DNA of 64,000 bases from Planctomycetia bacterium (GTDB lineage Bacteria; Planctomycetota; Planctomycetia; Pirellulales; Thermoguttaceae): the NCBI GenBank assembly GCA_030539295.1, contig JAUNSJ010000013.1, positions 36,584-100,583 of the forward strand, in the 5' to 3' direction. Below the pieces are notes generated by a model. That model did no database searches. It saw only the letters and a program-made list of their open reading frames with translations, and was not told where the DNA came from. Both the position numbers and the translations under genes were made by a program. This document shows, one piece after another, positions 54,501-61,942 of this stretch (within the stretch, counting starts at the first letter, position 1; every line of letters begins with the position of its first letter).

Positions 54501-55092
54501 CATTACCGAACGTCTCGACCGGAAAACAGAGCGTTAACGTCAGCGTGTGCGTCGACGGCAATGTCCCGTCCTGGCTCGGCCGATTGTCAATAACGGCGAC
54601 ATAGCCCGGCACCTCTTCGTCATATTCTATGTGGTAAGTACCGCCCCCGGTGTACTTTATGACATCGTATATATTCTCACTGCCTTCTTCCGGAATATAC
54701 ACTCCTTCTTTCATGAAAAGCGGAACGCGAACCACTCGCGGACCGATCGTCGTAATTCGGTATTCCAGCTTGAGTCGGGCAATCGTACCTTCCACGCGGC
54801 CGGTCGCATTGATGCTCTGCACCGCGTACGGCACGTCCTCCGTCTGCGACTCGTGCGACTCGATGCACTTCATTATATCGGACACAGACCAGTTCGGAAG
54901 TGGTATCTTCCAATCGCCGTTTTCGTCTTCCACCCAGAACGTAACTTCACGGTGCAAACGAACTTCCGGCTCCGAAGCCTCCGCAGCAGCAAGATATCCG
55001 CCGGCCATCAGAACCGCCAGCTGAACGACAAGAAATGACAGAAACGCCACCTCGATTCTCCCGCCGTCCTTCTTCCACTTCCGCTTTGCCAT
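51565..55092 (-). CDS. Large exported membrane protein, about 1175 aa, operon partner of the giant protein
   Basis: ATG at 55092 (MAKRKWKKDGGR) followed by a hydrophobic signal/anchor (VAFLSFLVVQLAVLMAGGYLAAA); a GTG at 55116 is an alternative start. The bulk is predicted extracytoplasmic beta structure. The C terminus has four hydrophobic helices (VIVSRAFLILIGSGLTLL, CFIYFPMF, TLLFMVILLAGIC, FGIILTVLTVLLAKVF) and a short charged cytoplasmic tail. Its overall plan (signal, long exported beta region, helices at the end) matches the C-terminal part of the giant neighbour, with which it probably forms a complex. No enzyme motif was found. Confidence 0.85.
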   Translation of the reverse strand: MAKRKWKKDGGRIEVAFLSFLVVQLAVLMAGGYLAAAEASEPEVRLHREVTFWVEDENGDWKIPLPNWSVSDIMKCIESHESQTEDVPYAVQSINATGRVEGTIARLKLEYRITTIGPRVVRVPLFMKEGVYIPEEGSENIYDVIKYTGGGTYHIEYDEEVPGYVAVIDNRPSQDGTLPSTHTLTLTLCFPVETFGNDEYRFAATFPPAVHSKVRLVVPVPDIELRASSGVLAMPPMNLNESTSEIVLNGLNRTGEVSELFWHHKEGEVSQEGVIIQVENAEITAVPQVQDTQFTALLPIRTYGGAVDTFRISLPRGATLVPDSVVATGLSGDALEIRDVREVTDESMAEGEATVHMVEVSLARRVEDGLTLQLKAMTQPSEATAELARELSASPEWELGGFAVLNAQKQSGHVLVRFPEDLNYKMTPSYGVRLGQDGTESASQEQHYDYFAQPFSLRAQVIVRQTRIRVKPEYQVQVQQGQVELQALCQYTVHGSKVGRLAVQIGDWIISNVKSNYNISTDKIYTDTTTGELVFPLAVPADGQIELTFTAVRDIAVQEGLLEFSLPVPVADWVEPAPFIVVPDDNIELIPNLERLARVRARSLRSMTLGLELPVRQQSPQSWQIESRERRAGTSLDDDSLPHYAASVRFRSRQTTVVSQTDAFLFEKEKEQIQQNFQYTILYEPLESLSLLVPEELRDFSGVRVSINGKAVAAQKIVTDAESEHSPFVRKRIMLSEEPLIGNANVTLVYSCKPIELLPQMSNKLSVQFIEPEDGTLTSNTLAVHAPAGIGIEYHPEADSNWKMSEGEPAPDGEMVTWKFTSRQREAGIVLRGILDARDVLGTTVVERSWVQTWLVGSSRLDRLACRIISDQPSVRLQLPHGARPDRVSVAINGVPWYGRQETSTDDGGRLRLGMFDAAGLLVIPIAGEHRLKPLTVEISYLIDRKVVPDNTFEFPQFSSNSVWVQRSYWQVIVPSNEQIVGETPGWTAEYYSNLVWSGLFWRRQASMNQDDLCTWVGVGMREPIPAETNCYLFSSFNEPDKSSLVIVSRAFLILIGSGLTLLTGLCFIYFPMFRYRGTLLFMVILLAGICSWRPLATLLFLQTTIFGIILTVLTVLLAKVFDVRTAPVGERIPAEVRQRLLESRIPSQGSKSGSKLNPSSLWVEETNEREGEPG

Positions 55093-55341
55093 GGTTTCTT
55101 TTCGCTCGCCGCGCACCTTGTTTCCACACCAGACGCCCAGACATTCCCGCCCAGACCTACTCCCTCTATTCTAACACAGACAAACCACCTTGGGAAGGAA
55201 CCTTTTCCTGATTGTACTAAAAAAACAGAATAAATAACCTGTAAAAAATGCACAATGCGAATAAGCTGTATAATATGGACAAAAACTACACAACAACCAA
55301 ACTCCTAAGTCTTATAATATATATAACATTTTTTCTATATA

Positions 55342-55374
55342 CAATATCTGTTTTTAATTTAAAAACAGATATTG
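55342..55374. terminator. 16-bp perfect inverted repeat with T tract
   Basis: CAATATCTGTTTTTAA (55342-55357), one T, then its exact complement to 55374, followed by TTTTTT. It could be a terminator or, since it lies between divergent promoters, a protein-binding or cruciform site. Confidence 0.55.
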
Positions 55375-55448
55375 TTTTTTGCTTTAGTATCCATACAAGT
55401 TTTCTATAGCTTCCTTGCAACGGATATCCAATATTCCCAGCTTGGGTA

Positions 55449-55477
55449 TTTACAGGCTTTTCGTAAAATGATATACT
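55449..55477 (+). promoter_or_regulatory. Promoter of the DUF262 gene
   Basis: TTTACA (55449-55454), a 17-nt spacer and TATACT (55472-55477). Confidence 0.55.
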
Positions 55478-55737
55478 AATAATACAGAAGGCGAAAATCA
55501 AAATTGGACTTTCTCTGGTACTACCGAACGATCGGACTTCAACTAACTCGGTCGAAACCAGGATCTGTCAGATACCGTCTTCTCAAAACACGCGTTGCGC
55601 TGCCAGAAAAGGGATTTTCCGTTATTCATTTTCCTGGCCGCCGCATGACGCCTGTGTTGTCCTGTTAATAGGGGTATTTTCAAAAAATATTTTTCTTTCC
55701 TCTGGAGAGAGCAACCGGAAAAAGGGGATTTGCGAAC

Positions 55738-57564
55738 ATGATGGGCATTAAAACGATGGAAAAATACTCTTCTTCTACTATGTCAATCGACAATCTTTTG
55801 GCAGTTATCCCTCACGAAATTGCCATACCTGAAATTCAACGCCCCTTCGTTTGGAAACCCAAACAAGTAAGAGACTTAATAGATTCGCTCTATACCGGTT
55901 ATCCAACCGGTTATCTCATTATCTCACAAGATCCCAAAATGCGGCTCAAAGATGGGACCTGCGCGGAGGGGCGAAAAATATTGATCGATGGACAACAGCG
56001 AATAACTGCTCTAATGACCGCAATTAAAGGCATTGAAGTATTGAACTCAGATTTTGAGAAGAAACGAATAAAAATTTCATTCAATCCCTTTGCCAACACG
56101 GACGAAGGCGAGGAATCGTTTAAGGTGCAAGATAACGCGATTCTAAAGGATAAGCGTTGGATACCCGACATCGCTGAAATCTTCTCACCTGACTTCAAGC
56201 ATGCCAGCTTTGTCCACAATTATTGTAAAAACAATCCCGAAATGGACCCGGATCAACTCCATGATATTTTAGATAACCTGAAAGGAATAAAAAATCGTCA
56301 ACTCGGAGTTATCCTTTTAAACAAGGATTTAACAATTGACGAAGTTACCGAAATTTTTATTCGTATCAACAGCCAAGGCAAGAAACTCAATCAGGCCGAC
56401 TTTGCCATGTCGAAAATTGCCGCCAACACCACCTACAATGGCAATCTGCTCCGCAAGGCTATCGACTACTTTTCTCATCTTGCCGTGCAGCCCGAATGGT
56501 ATTCGGAAATGAAAAAAGACAAAGAGTTTACTGCTTCGTCTTTTGCCAACCAGCTCAAGTGGCTCAAAAATGACCATTCGAATATCTACGACCCGGACTA
56601 TGGTGATATTCTGCGTGTCGCATTAATGTACAGTTTTGGCCGTGGAAGAATGAAAGATCTGGTCAGTCTGCTCGGCGGACGCGACTTCGAAACCAGAGAC
56701 TACAAGGAAGAGATTGCGGAAAAATCCTTCCAGAGACTTACTGAAGGCGTTTCTGCCTTTATGAATAAAAATTGTTTTCTTGGCTTCATTATGACAATTC
56801 AGTCAATTGGTTTCATTTCTCCAAAACTTTTGAATTCGCAAATCACCATGGATTTCGCTTACACGCTTTATCTCCTCCTTCATAAAGATTCCAGCATAAA
56901 CAAAACTAAAATTAAACGTTATATTGCCAAGTGGTTTGTTCTCACCTCCTTGACAGGACGTTATATTACTTCTCCTGAATCAGCCATGGATCGCGACCTT
57001 CGGAGAATTGCCGAACGCGGATTTCCTGAATTTTTTAAAGAAATTGAAAACGCCGAGCTTTCTGAAACCTTTTGGACCATTGGCCTCGTGCAAAATCTTG
57101 AGACAACCGCAATTAACAGCCCCTCCTTAAACGTCTTTTTTGCCGCTCAAGTCTTCGGTAACGATAAGTCCTTATTATCTTCCAATATTGAGGTCCGCTA
57201 TTTGATTACGGATATCGGCGACGTCCATCACGTCTTCCCCAAAAAATATCTCAGCGCACACGGCGTTACCGAAAAATCAAAATACAATCAAATTGCAAAT
57301 TACATTTATCTTGACACAACCATCAACAAAACCATTTCCGACCAGCAACCGGGAATTTATTTCGCCACTGCCTTTAATCAATGTCGAACCGGGAATGTGA
57401 AAATTGGTGATATTCTCGATGAAAACGATCTGAAAAAAAACTTGGCGACCAACTGTATCCCACAATGTATATTAGATATGAACGCGTCTCAATATGAAGA
57501 GTTTCTTCTCATGCGGCGCACACTCATGGCCCAAAAAATTCGTCAATATTATGATTCCTTGTAA
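55738..57564 (+). CDS. GmrSD-type DUF262/DUF1524 nuclease (defence protein)
   Basis: A 608-aa single-chain protein. The N-terminal DUF262 (ParB/Srx-like nucleotidase) domain shows IPEIQRPFVWKPKQVRDLIDSLYTGYPTG (about 30-60) and the key motif IDGQQRITAL (about 82-91), which in GmrS, SspE and BrxU senses or hydrolyses nucleotide. The C-terminal region has DVHHVFPKKYL (about 497-507) followed by NQIANYIYLDTTINKTISD, an HNH-like DUF1524 nuclease centre. Relatives are type IV restriction enzymes acting on modified phage DNA. It stands alone with no modification genes and is AT-rich. It opens an island with other damaged mobile-type genes. Confidence 0.88.
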   Translation: MMGIKTMEKYSSSTMSIDNLLAVIPHEIAIPEIQRPFVWKPKQVRDLIDSLYTGYPTGYLIISQDPKMRLKDGTCAEGRKILIDGQQRITALMTAIKGIEVLNSDFEKKRIKISFNPFANTDEGEESFKVQDNAILKDKRWIPDIAEIFSPDFKHASFVHNYCKNNPEMDPDQLHDILDNLKGIKNRQLGVILLNKDLTIDEVTEIFIRINSQGKKLNQADFAMSKIAANTTYNGNLLRKAIDYFSHLAVQPEWYSEMKKDKEFTASSFANQLKWLKNDHSNIYDPDYGDILRVALMYSFGRGRMKDLVSLLGGRDFETRDYKEEIAEKSFQRLTEGVSAFMNKNCFLGFIMTIQSIGFISPKLLNSQITMDFAYTLYLLLHKDSSINKTKIKRYIAKWFVLTSLTGRYITSPESAMDRDLRRIAERGFPEFFKEIENAELSETFWTIGLVQNLETTAINSPSLNVFFAAQVFGNDKSLLSSNIEVRYLITDIGDVHHVFPKKYLSAHGVTEKSKYNQIANYIYLDTTINKTISDQQPGIYFATAFNQCRTGNVKIGDILDENDLKKNLATNCIPQCILDMNASQYEEFLLMRRTLMAQKIRQYYDSL

Positions 57565-57587
57565 AAATAGCCTCTCGACCCAAAAAT

Positions 57588-57611
57588 CCGGGGCGCAACC
57601 TTTAGCCCCGG
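57588..57611 (-). terminator. GC-rich hairpin terminator on the minus strand
   Basis: CCGGGGC (57588-57594) pairs with GCCCCGG (57605-57611). On the minus strand it is followed by ATTTTT, an intrinsic terminator for a leftward transcript. Confidence 0.6.
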
Positions 57612-57757
57612 CGGGCCGCCAACGCATAAGGAACGCCCTTGCCTTTCTTCGGTGGTACGACCTCGATCTCCATCTGTCCGGTTATTCTCGCTGATTTTTT
57701 GACTTTTTCCCGTTTTTGAAGACACCCCTCTTGTATACGGCTACGGAATGGAATATA
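57602..57757 (-). pseudogene. 3' remnant of an unidentified gene
   Basis: A minus-strand frame of about 51 codons ends at the TAA 57602-57604 inside the terminator hairpin. Its C terminus, EIEVVPPKKGKGVPYALAA followed by RRG, looks like a genuine protein end, but there is no start codon in a sensible place and a stop cuts the frame upstream. It is probably the tail of a deleted gene. The family is not recognised. Confidence 0.35.
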
Positions 57758-58087
57758 CTCTTTTTATGGCCTTTGTTGTTATCCCTAAAGAAATTCCCAA
57801 AATGGCTGTACTCGGCTATTTTGGGGCCATTTCCGCTCCCTGTTACCCATAGTTCGTGACAGAGAGCCTTTAATATTAAATATAGGCGTGCTGTATTTTG
57901 TATATTGGATCGGCTCCCATTATTAACTGAATGAGTCCAATGTCTTTTCAGACGTCGATCGAACATCTAAAACAATGGGGCAGAGAATGGAAAAGATCAA
58001 AGACCAGAACGCGAATTGGGTAAAGACAAGTAGATTGACTCCGGCAAGGGGCGTAAGCAATAGTGATTTATATTAGGGAGAAGGATT
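57758..58087. other. Non-coding stretch before the rhuM-like gene
   Basis: No gene supported; the minus-strand frame of 94 codons here has no family resemblance. It contains the first copy of a 15-bp direct repeat (57947-57961). Confidence 0.4.
57947..57961. repeat. 15-bp direct repeat, left copy
   Basis: TTCAGACGTCGATCG, identical to 59439-59453. The two copies flank the truncated rhuM gene and two small membrane-protein genes. Confidence 0.7.
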
Positions 58088-58708
58088 ATGCAGAATAACG
58101 AAACAAATAACACAGCGAATAACGAAAACAACGATCAAACCCAACCGTCGGGTGAACTGCTGGTTTATCAGGGTAAAGGTACCGATTCCCCTATACAAGT
58201 GCGTCTCGAAGGCGATTCCGTTTGGCTCTCTCAAAAGTTGATGGCGCAGTTGTACGGAACGACCGTTGCCAATATAAATCAGCATATATCAAGTATTTAC
58301 GAAGATGAAGAAATTCGACCCGAGGCAACTATTAAGAAATACTTAATAGTTCAAACCGAAGGCAGTCGGCAAATTAAACGCCTGGTCGATTTCTACAATC
58401 TTCAGATGATTATTGCGGTTGGGTTTCGCGTTCGGTCCCATCGCGGAACTCAATTCCGGCAATGGGCAAATGATAAAATCAACGAATATCTTGTCAAGGG
58501 ATTCGTTTTGGACGACGACCGCCTCAAAGGAAAGGCTGGCGTTACCGATTACTTCGACGAATTACTGGCACGGATACGCGATATTCGAGCCAGCGAGGCC
58601 CGTGTTTATCTGATGATACGCGAAATTTTCGCACTGGCCGCCGATTACCGGGACGGGAAAAAAGAGACGCTGCTCTTCTTTGCCACAATGCAAATTTGTG
58701 TCCAATGA
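58088..58708 (+). pseudogene. Truncated RhuM-family protein gene
   Basis: 206 codons. An Asn/Thr-rich N terminus is followed by a clear RhuM region: VRLEGDSVWLSQKLMAQLYGTTVANINQHI, LVDFYNLQMIIAVGFRVRS, RGTQFRQWANDKINEYLVKGFVLDDDRLKG, and DYFDELLARIRDIRASEARVY. Family members are usually about 330-350 aa. Here the frame ends shortly after FFATMQ, where relatives continue with NKLH and a further 120 residues or so. The break looks like a deletion junction, so the gene is probably non-functional or makes only the N-terminal DNA-binding-like half. AGGAG precedes the ATG. Lies in an accessory island. Confidence 0.75.
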
Positions 58709-58743
58709 ACCGGGTCCACTTAACACTTAATTGAGCAAGTAGA

Positions 58744-59073
58744 ATGAAAATAAACTTTAAAATAATGTACCGATTTTGTCGTAGAGTTGATTTTTATGTA
58801 ATTACGATCATCGTGCTTTTGTTATTTTTGTTCCTTGAGTACACCGTATTACTGACTTGTTCAAGTCGGTTGAGAAGAAATATATTTGCGATCAATTCGC
58901 ATGCAGAAGCAGCATTTGTTAAATGTCAACAAAAAAACTGTTATGGCGATTATCGGGACAAGCTGTTTATGACATTGGACAATATGCAGGAACATCGTGA
59001 TGTTTATGGACATGCTCCGAGTATGTACCGTGAAGCGTGGATACGATCAGAGTCAGAACACAGGCACGAATAA
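58744..59073 (+). CDS. Small single-pass membrane protein, unknown
   Basis: A 109-aa protein. Residues about 17-40 are strongly hydrophobic (FYVITIIVLLLFLFLEYTVLL), followed by a charged soluble part ending in SESEHRHE. No family recognised and only a weak ribosome site. It may be the start of a longer lost gene or an orphan membrane peptide of the island. Confidence 0.45.
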   Translation: MKINFKIMYRFCRRVDFYVITIIVLLLFLFLEYTVLLTCSSRLRRNIFAINSHAEAAFVKCQQKNCYGDYRDKLFMTLDNMQEHRDVYGHAPSMYREAWIRSESEHRHE

Positions 59074-59257
59074 CACGATTTACAGGCCCTTACAGGAGCG
59101 ATAGTGTGTCCTCAATAGACCACGCCTGATGCCAGACTCCCACGTTCAATGATCCGGAAATTTTAACCGACTTGAGTAATACAATTGAGTAATACAATAA
59201 TGAATTAACTATTGTCCACTTCCATTAAGAATCATACCAGCAGGAAAGGTTCAATGC

Positions 59258-59761
59258 ATGAAAAACATTAAATGTATTGTTATGCTGATCATTATCGTAA
59301 TATTATTATTTGTAAATTACTTGTTCGTTTCTGAAATTAGGGCTTTTCGTCAAAGTTTTTTCAAGACCAATAATACACTGAAAGAGATTGAGTCTTTTAA
59401 TGAGCGTTATTATAACTCGTTGAATGGGGCAATGGATCTTCAGACGTCGATCGGTAGTTCCCCGAATGTTGTTAGCTGGCTTCCCGACCTGGCAAGCAGT
59501 CGGGCCCTGACAAGCAGGCCGTCCCACAAAAGATTTTTACCTCAAAAAGCCGCGAATCACCATGTAAATCGCCACCAGAGCCAGTGTCATGCCCGCTGTC
59601 CACTGAATCTGTTTTTTCCGCCACACCATGAGGAACATACCGGCAAAGAACAAGACGGAAACGCCAATATCGCCCCACGGGACCATTGGAAAGACCCAGC
59701 CAACGTCCGAAAAGGGCCAGAATATTTTTATCTCCCAGTCGGAAAGACCGGGCGCCCCTGA
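59258..59761 (+). CDS. Small membrane protein whose 3' half is repeat-derived
   Basis: The first about 65 residues look natural: ATG with AGGAAAGG upstream, then MKNIKCIVMLIIIVILLFVNYLF (membrane helix) and a helical SFFKTNNTLKEIESFNERYY segment. From about 59440 the frame runs into a 15-bp direct repeat, a fragment of the dispersed repeat, and then antisense to the YdjM-type gene. The distal 100 codons are therefore probably not original; the gene looks truncated by a rearrangement and extended by chance. Confidence 0.4.
   Translation: MKNIKCIVMLIIIVILLFVNYLFVSEIRAFRQSFFKTNNTLKEIESFNERYYNSLNGAMDLQTSIGSSPNVVSWLPDLASSRALTSRPSHKRFLPQKAANHHVNRHQSQCHARCPLNLFFPPHHEEHTGKEQDGNANIAPRDHWKDPANVRKGPEYFYLPVGKTGRP
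59439..59453. repeat. 15-bp direct repeat, right copy
   Basis: TTCAGACGTCGATCG, identical to 57947-57961. Confidence 0.7.
59474..59526 (+). repeat. Fragment of the dispersed repeat
   Basis: CCCGACCTGGCAAGCAGTCGGG-CC resembles the first 30 bp of copies A and B and the partial copy at 9562. Confidence 0.4.
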
Positions 59762-60166
59762 AACCAGCATGTCGGCAAACGGGTGCGACAGGACTGCGAC
59801 CAGTACAACAGCCAGCCAAACAAGATAGTCGCCTGTCGTCGGTCGCGTTCGGCAAATGACCGCAGATTCCGGAACCTCAACCCGGGTAAGACGCAGTAGC
59901 CCCTTAACCCCACGCGAGATGAAATCGTACCGGCAATCCAGAAGAGCCCACATAATGCCCACAATACAGCACGAGAGAAGGCCATGCCCCCAGGCACGGT
60001 GCGCGGAGTCAAAAAGCGTCATACCGCCGAGAAAAGTCAGTCCGTCCCAATCCGGCAGGACAGCCGCTACCGCCGCGGCTCCACACAACTGCCAGCCATA
60101 GGGCCGATACAATCCCGTGGCCAGAACGCCACTGATCCCTAACATTGCGTGCTCAATCGTCGTCAC
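59537..60166 (-). CDS. YdjM-type membrane-bound metal-dependent hydrolase
   Basis: A 209-aa integral membrane protein. The family motifs are in order: an N-terminal MTTIEHAMLGISG, LPDWDGLTF (the PDxD motif), SAHRAWGHGL (HR..GH), and LSHPFADMLVSG (H-x3-D), with several hydrophobic helices including three in the last 70 residues. This is the YdjM/DUF457 layout; the E. coli member is LexA-regulated and of unclear function. Here no LexA site was recognised. The gene stands between the accessory island and the DUF1598 gene. Confidence 0.85.
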   Translation of the reverse strand: MTTIEHAMLGISGVLATGLYRPYGWQLCGAAAVAAVLPDWDGLTFLGGMTLFDSAHRAWGHGLLSCCIVGIMWALLDCRYDFISRGVKGLLRLTRVEVPESAVICRTRPTTGDYLVWLAVVLVAVLSHPFADMLVSGAPGLSDWEIKIFWPFSDVGWVFPMVPWGDIGVSVLFFAGMFLMVWRKKQIQWTAGMTLALVAIYMVIRGFLR

Positions 60167-60287
60167 AGGCAGATACTCTCCTTCCGACTCGAATCAGGAA
60201 AACAAAATTGAGAGAAAACATTCACGACACAGCCTGACCAAAAGCAACAGGTCGCGTCTCGTTTTACAAGGCTTCTTAATAAAAGCG

Positions 60288-60314
60288 GGGCCTGACTCCC
60301 TAAGAATCAGGCCC
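60288..60314 (-). terminator. Terminator of the DUF1598 gene
   Basis: GGGCCTGA (60288-60295) pairs with TCAGGCCC (60307-60314). On the minus strand it is followed by CGCTTTTATT. Confidence 0.75.
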
Positions 60315-60406
60315 TCCAACAAAAAACAGGACGCGGTCCGCATCCACACACGGCAGAGTATCGAGACTACCCGGATACCACTTTCAGCATCCGGGCAAGG
60401 CCGTGA

Positions 60407-61933
60407 TTAGTCCCACCACCAGACGTTGTCCGGTATGGATTTCGAAAGTTCAGCTCGCCGGGCCTCCAGCTTGCCATTGTCATCATATTTAATATGATCG
60501 GCGTCGAAAGCTTTATAGGCATTAATGAGAACGCCACCACCGGTCGGGAAGGACGCAACAGACCCGGTGCGACCATGATGCAGAATATTCACCGCAGTAT
60601 CGGCAAACTCGACCGCGTCCAGCGATTCCAGCGGATACGACTCTTCCGACCCGAAAAATTCCATGGACCAGTTCGCCTTGGTGTACAGGTCTTCCCGCTG
60701 AATCCACGCTGCCGTTATGGTCATGTCGATCAGATTGCGAAGGGCCGCATAGATCGGATCTTCTTTCGCAATGGCCGCGTATTTATCGGTAAAACTCTTC
60801 GCATAGAGCTTCGTTGCCCGGTTACCACGCTTGGAGCTAACCCGCTGACCCGCAGTGGTCACAAGTTCGTCCTCACCAACCAAGTTGACCGTTTTGGCAT
60901 TAAGAGCCAGTGCGTCACCATTTTCCGTCGTAACCGCACAGTCATAATCAGGCTCAAAGAACCAGCGAACCAACGCGTTTTTCGCCATCGAGACCGGGTC
61001 CGACTTCTCCGCGTAAGTCGTCATTTTAACCGGCGGCTCTTGCAGACCAATACCAATGAGTTTCATGCGATAGTCGGCGGCGACCAAAGTCTGGGCAAAA
61101 TTCGTCTTCGGCGAGACGCCCCAAACCTTGACGTTTTGCGGGCCTAACGAGTCACGAATCCCTTGGGCATAATTCGTCAGCTGATAGGCATCCGCAATAT
61201 CGGGCTTAGCCGCGGTATTCAGATAGCTTTGCATATTGCGAAGTCCCTCTTCCGTAGGGTCAATAGAGCAGCCGATCAGTTCGGTTCCCTTACCGCCTTG
61301 GGGAAAAGCGCGAAGGGCAACGACCAGGTCTGCCAACTGCAGGGTGGGCTGCCCCGACTTGTAACCGATCGCAGAGCCGTCGTCCAGACGCGTCCAACCT
61401 TCCGCCGGACCAGCTAGGACAATATCGCCCGTTTCCGGATAGAAGAAAACATTTTCGATTCTCAACAGACCGGCCAAGTTCGCCATTTCATCGGAGACAA
61501 TGCCATTATTGGCAATAATCTGTTTTTCAAGCCGTGTCAGGGAGACTTTTCGCATGGGGGACGGCGTCCGCAAATCGCTCGGAACGCTGTTATACGCCGC
61601 TTCCAGTCGCGACTGATCCAGCGTCGTGGCATCGGTAAGTACTTGCAGACGGCCCGCTTGTATCACAACGCCACTACCGTAACCGCTACCGCCGCCGCCA
61701 TTACTGTTATTATTGCCGTTACTGCTGTTATTATTGCCATTCCGGCCGCCACGACTATTGCCGTTGTTGTTATTACTGTTGTTGTTACTGTTATTATTCC
61801 TGCTGTTGTTGTTGCTATTATTGTTACTGTTGTTATTGTTGTACTGTGCCGAGACTTCCATCACGGAACAGGACATAAACAGTGCAACGACCGCCGCGAT
61901 TAAAACGCGAAAAGCGAACTTACTTCGACTCAT
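60407..61933 (-). CDS. Exported DUF1598 protein with Asn-repeat N terminus
   Basis: A 508-aa protein. The ATG at 61933 is preferred to 61942 because TAGGAG then has normal spacing. The signal peptide FAFRVLIAAVVALFMSCSVMEVSAQ is followed by about 60 residues consisting mostly of Asn with Ser and Gly (AAC/AGC trinucleotide runs), an expansion-prone microsatellite. The DUF1598 region follows (SDEMANLAGLLRIENVFFYPETGDIVLAGPAEGW, about 145-180, and VWGVSPKTNFAQTLVAADYRMKLIGIGLQEPP, about 275-305). DUF1598 is found essentially in planctomycetes, function unknown. The C terminus is conserved up to VWWWD. Confidence 0.88.
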   Translation of the reverse strand: MSRSKFAFRVLIAAVVALFMSCSVMEVSAQYNNNNSNNNSNNNSRNNNSNNNSNNNNGNSRGGRNGNNNSSNGNNNSNGGGGSGYGSGVVIQAGRLQVLTDATTLDQSRLEAAYNSVPSDLRTPSPMRKVSLTRLEKQIIANNGIVSDEMANLAGLLRIENVFFYPETGDIVLAGPAEGWTRLDDGSAIGYKSGQPTLQLADLVVALRAFPQGGKGTELIGCSIDPTEEGLRNMQSYLNTAAKPDIADAYQLTNYAQGIRDSLGPQNVKVWGVSPKTNFAQTLVAADYRMKLIGIGLQEPPVKMTTYAEKSDPVSMAKNALVRWFFEPDYDCAVTTENGDALALNAKTVNLVGEDELVTTAGQRVSSKRGNRATKLYAKSFTDKYAAIAKEDPIYAALRNLIDMTITAAWIQREDLYTKANWSMEFFGSEESYPLESLDAVEFADTAVNILHHGRTGSVASFPTGGGVLINAYKAFDADHIKYDDNGKLEARRAELSKSIPDNVWWWD

Positions 61934-61942
61934 TTGTGCCAT

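Larger units (their letters stand above)
55093..55737. other. Divergent intergenic region between giant-protein operon and DUF262 gene
   Basis: AT-rich, no supported gene. It contains a long perfect palindrome (55342-55374), a promoter (55449-55477) for the DUF262 gene and a leader of about 250 nt. Confidence 0.6.
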
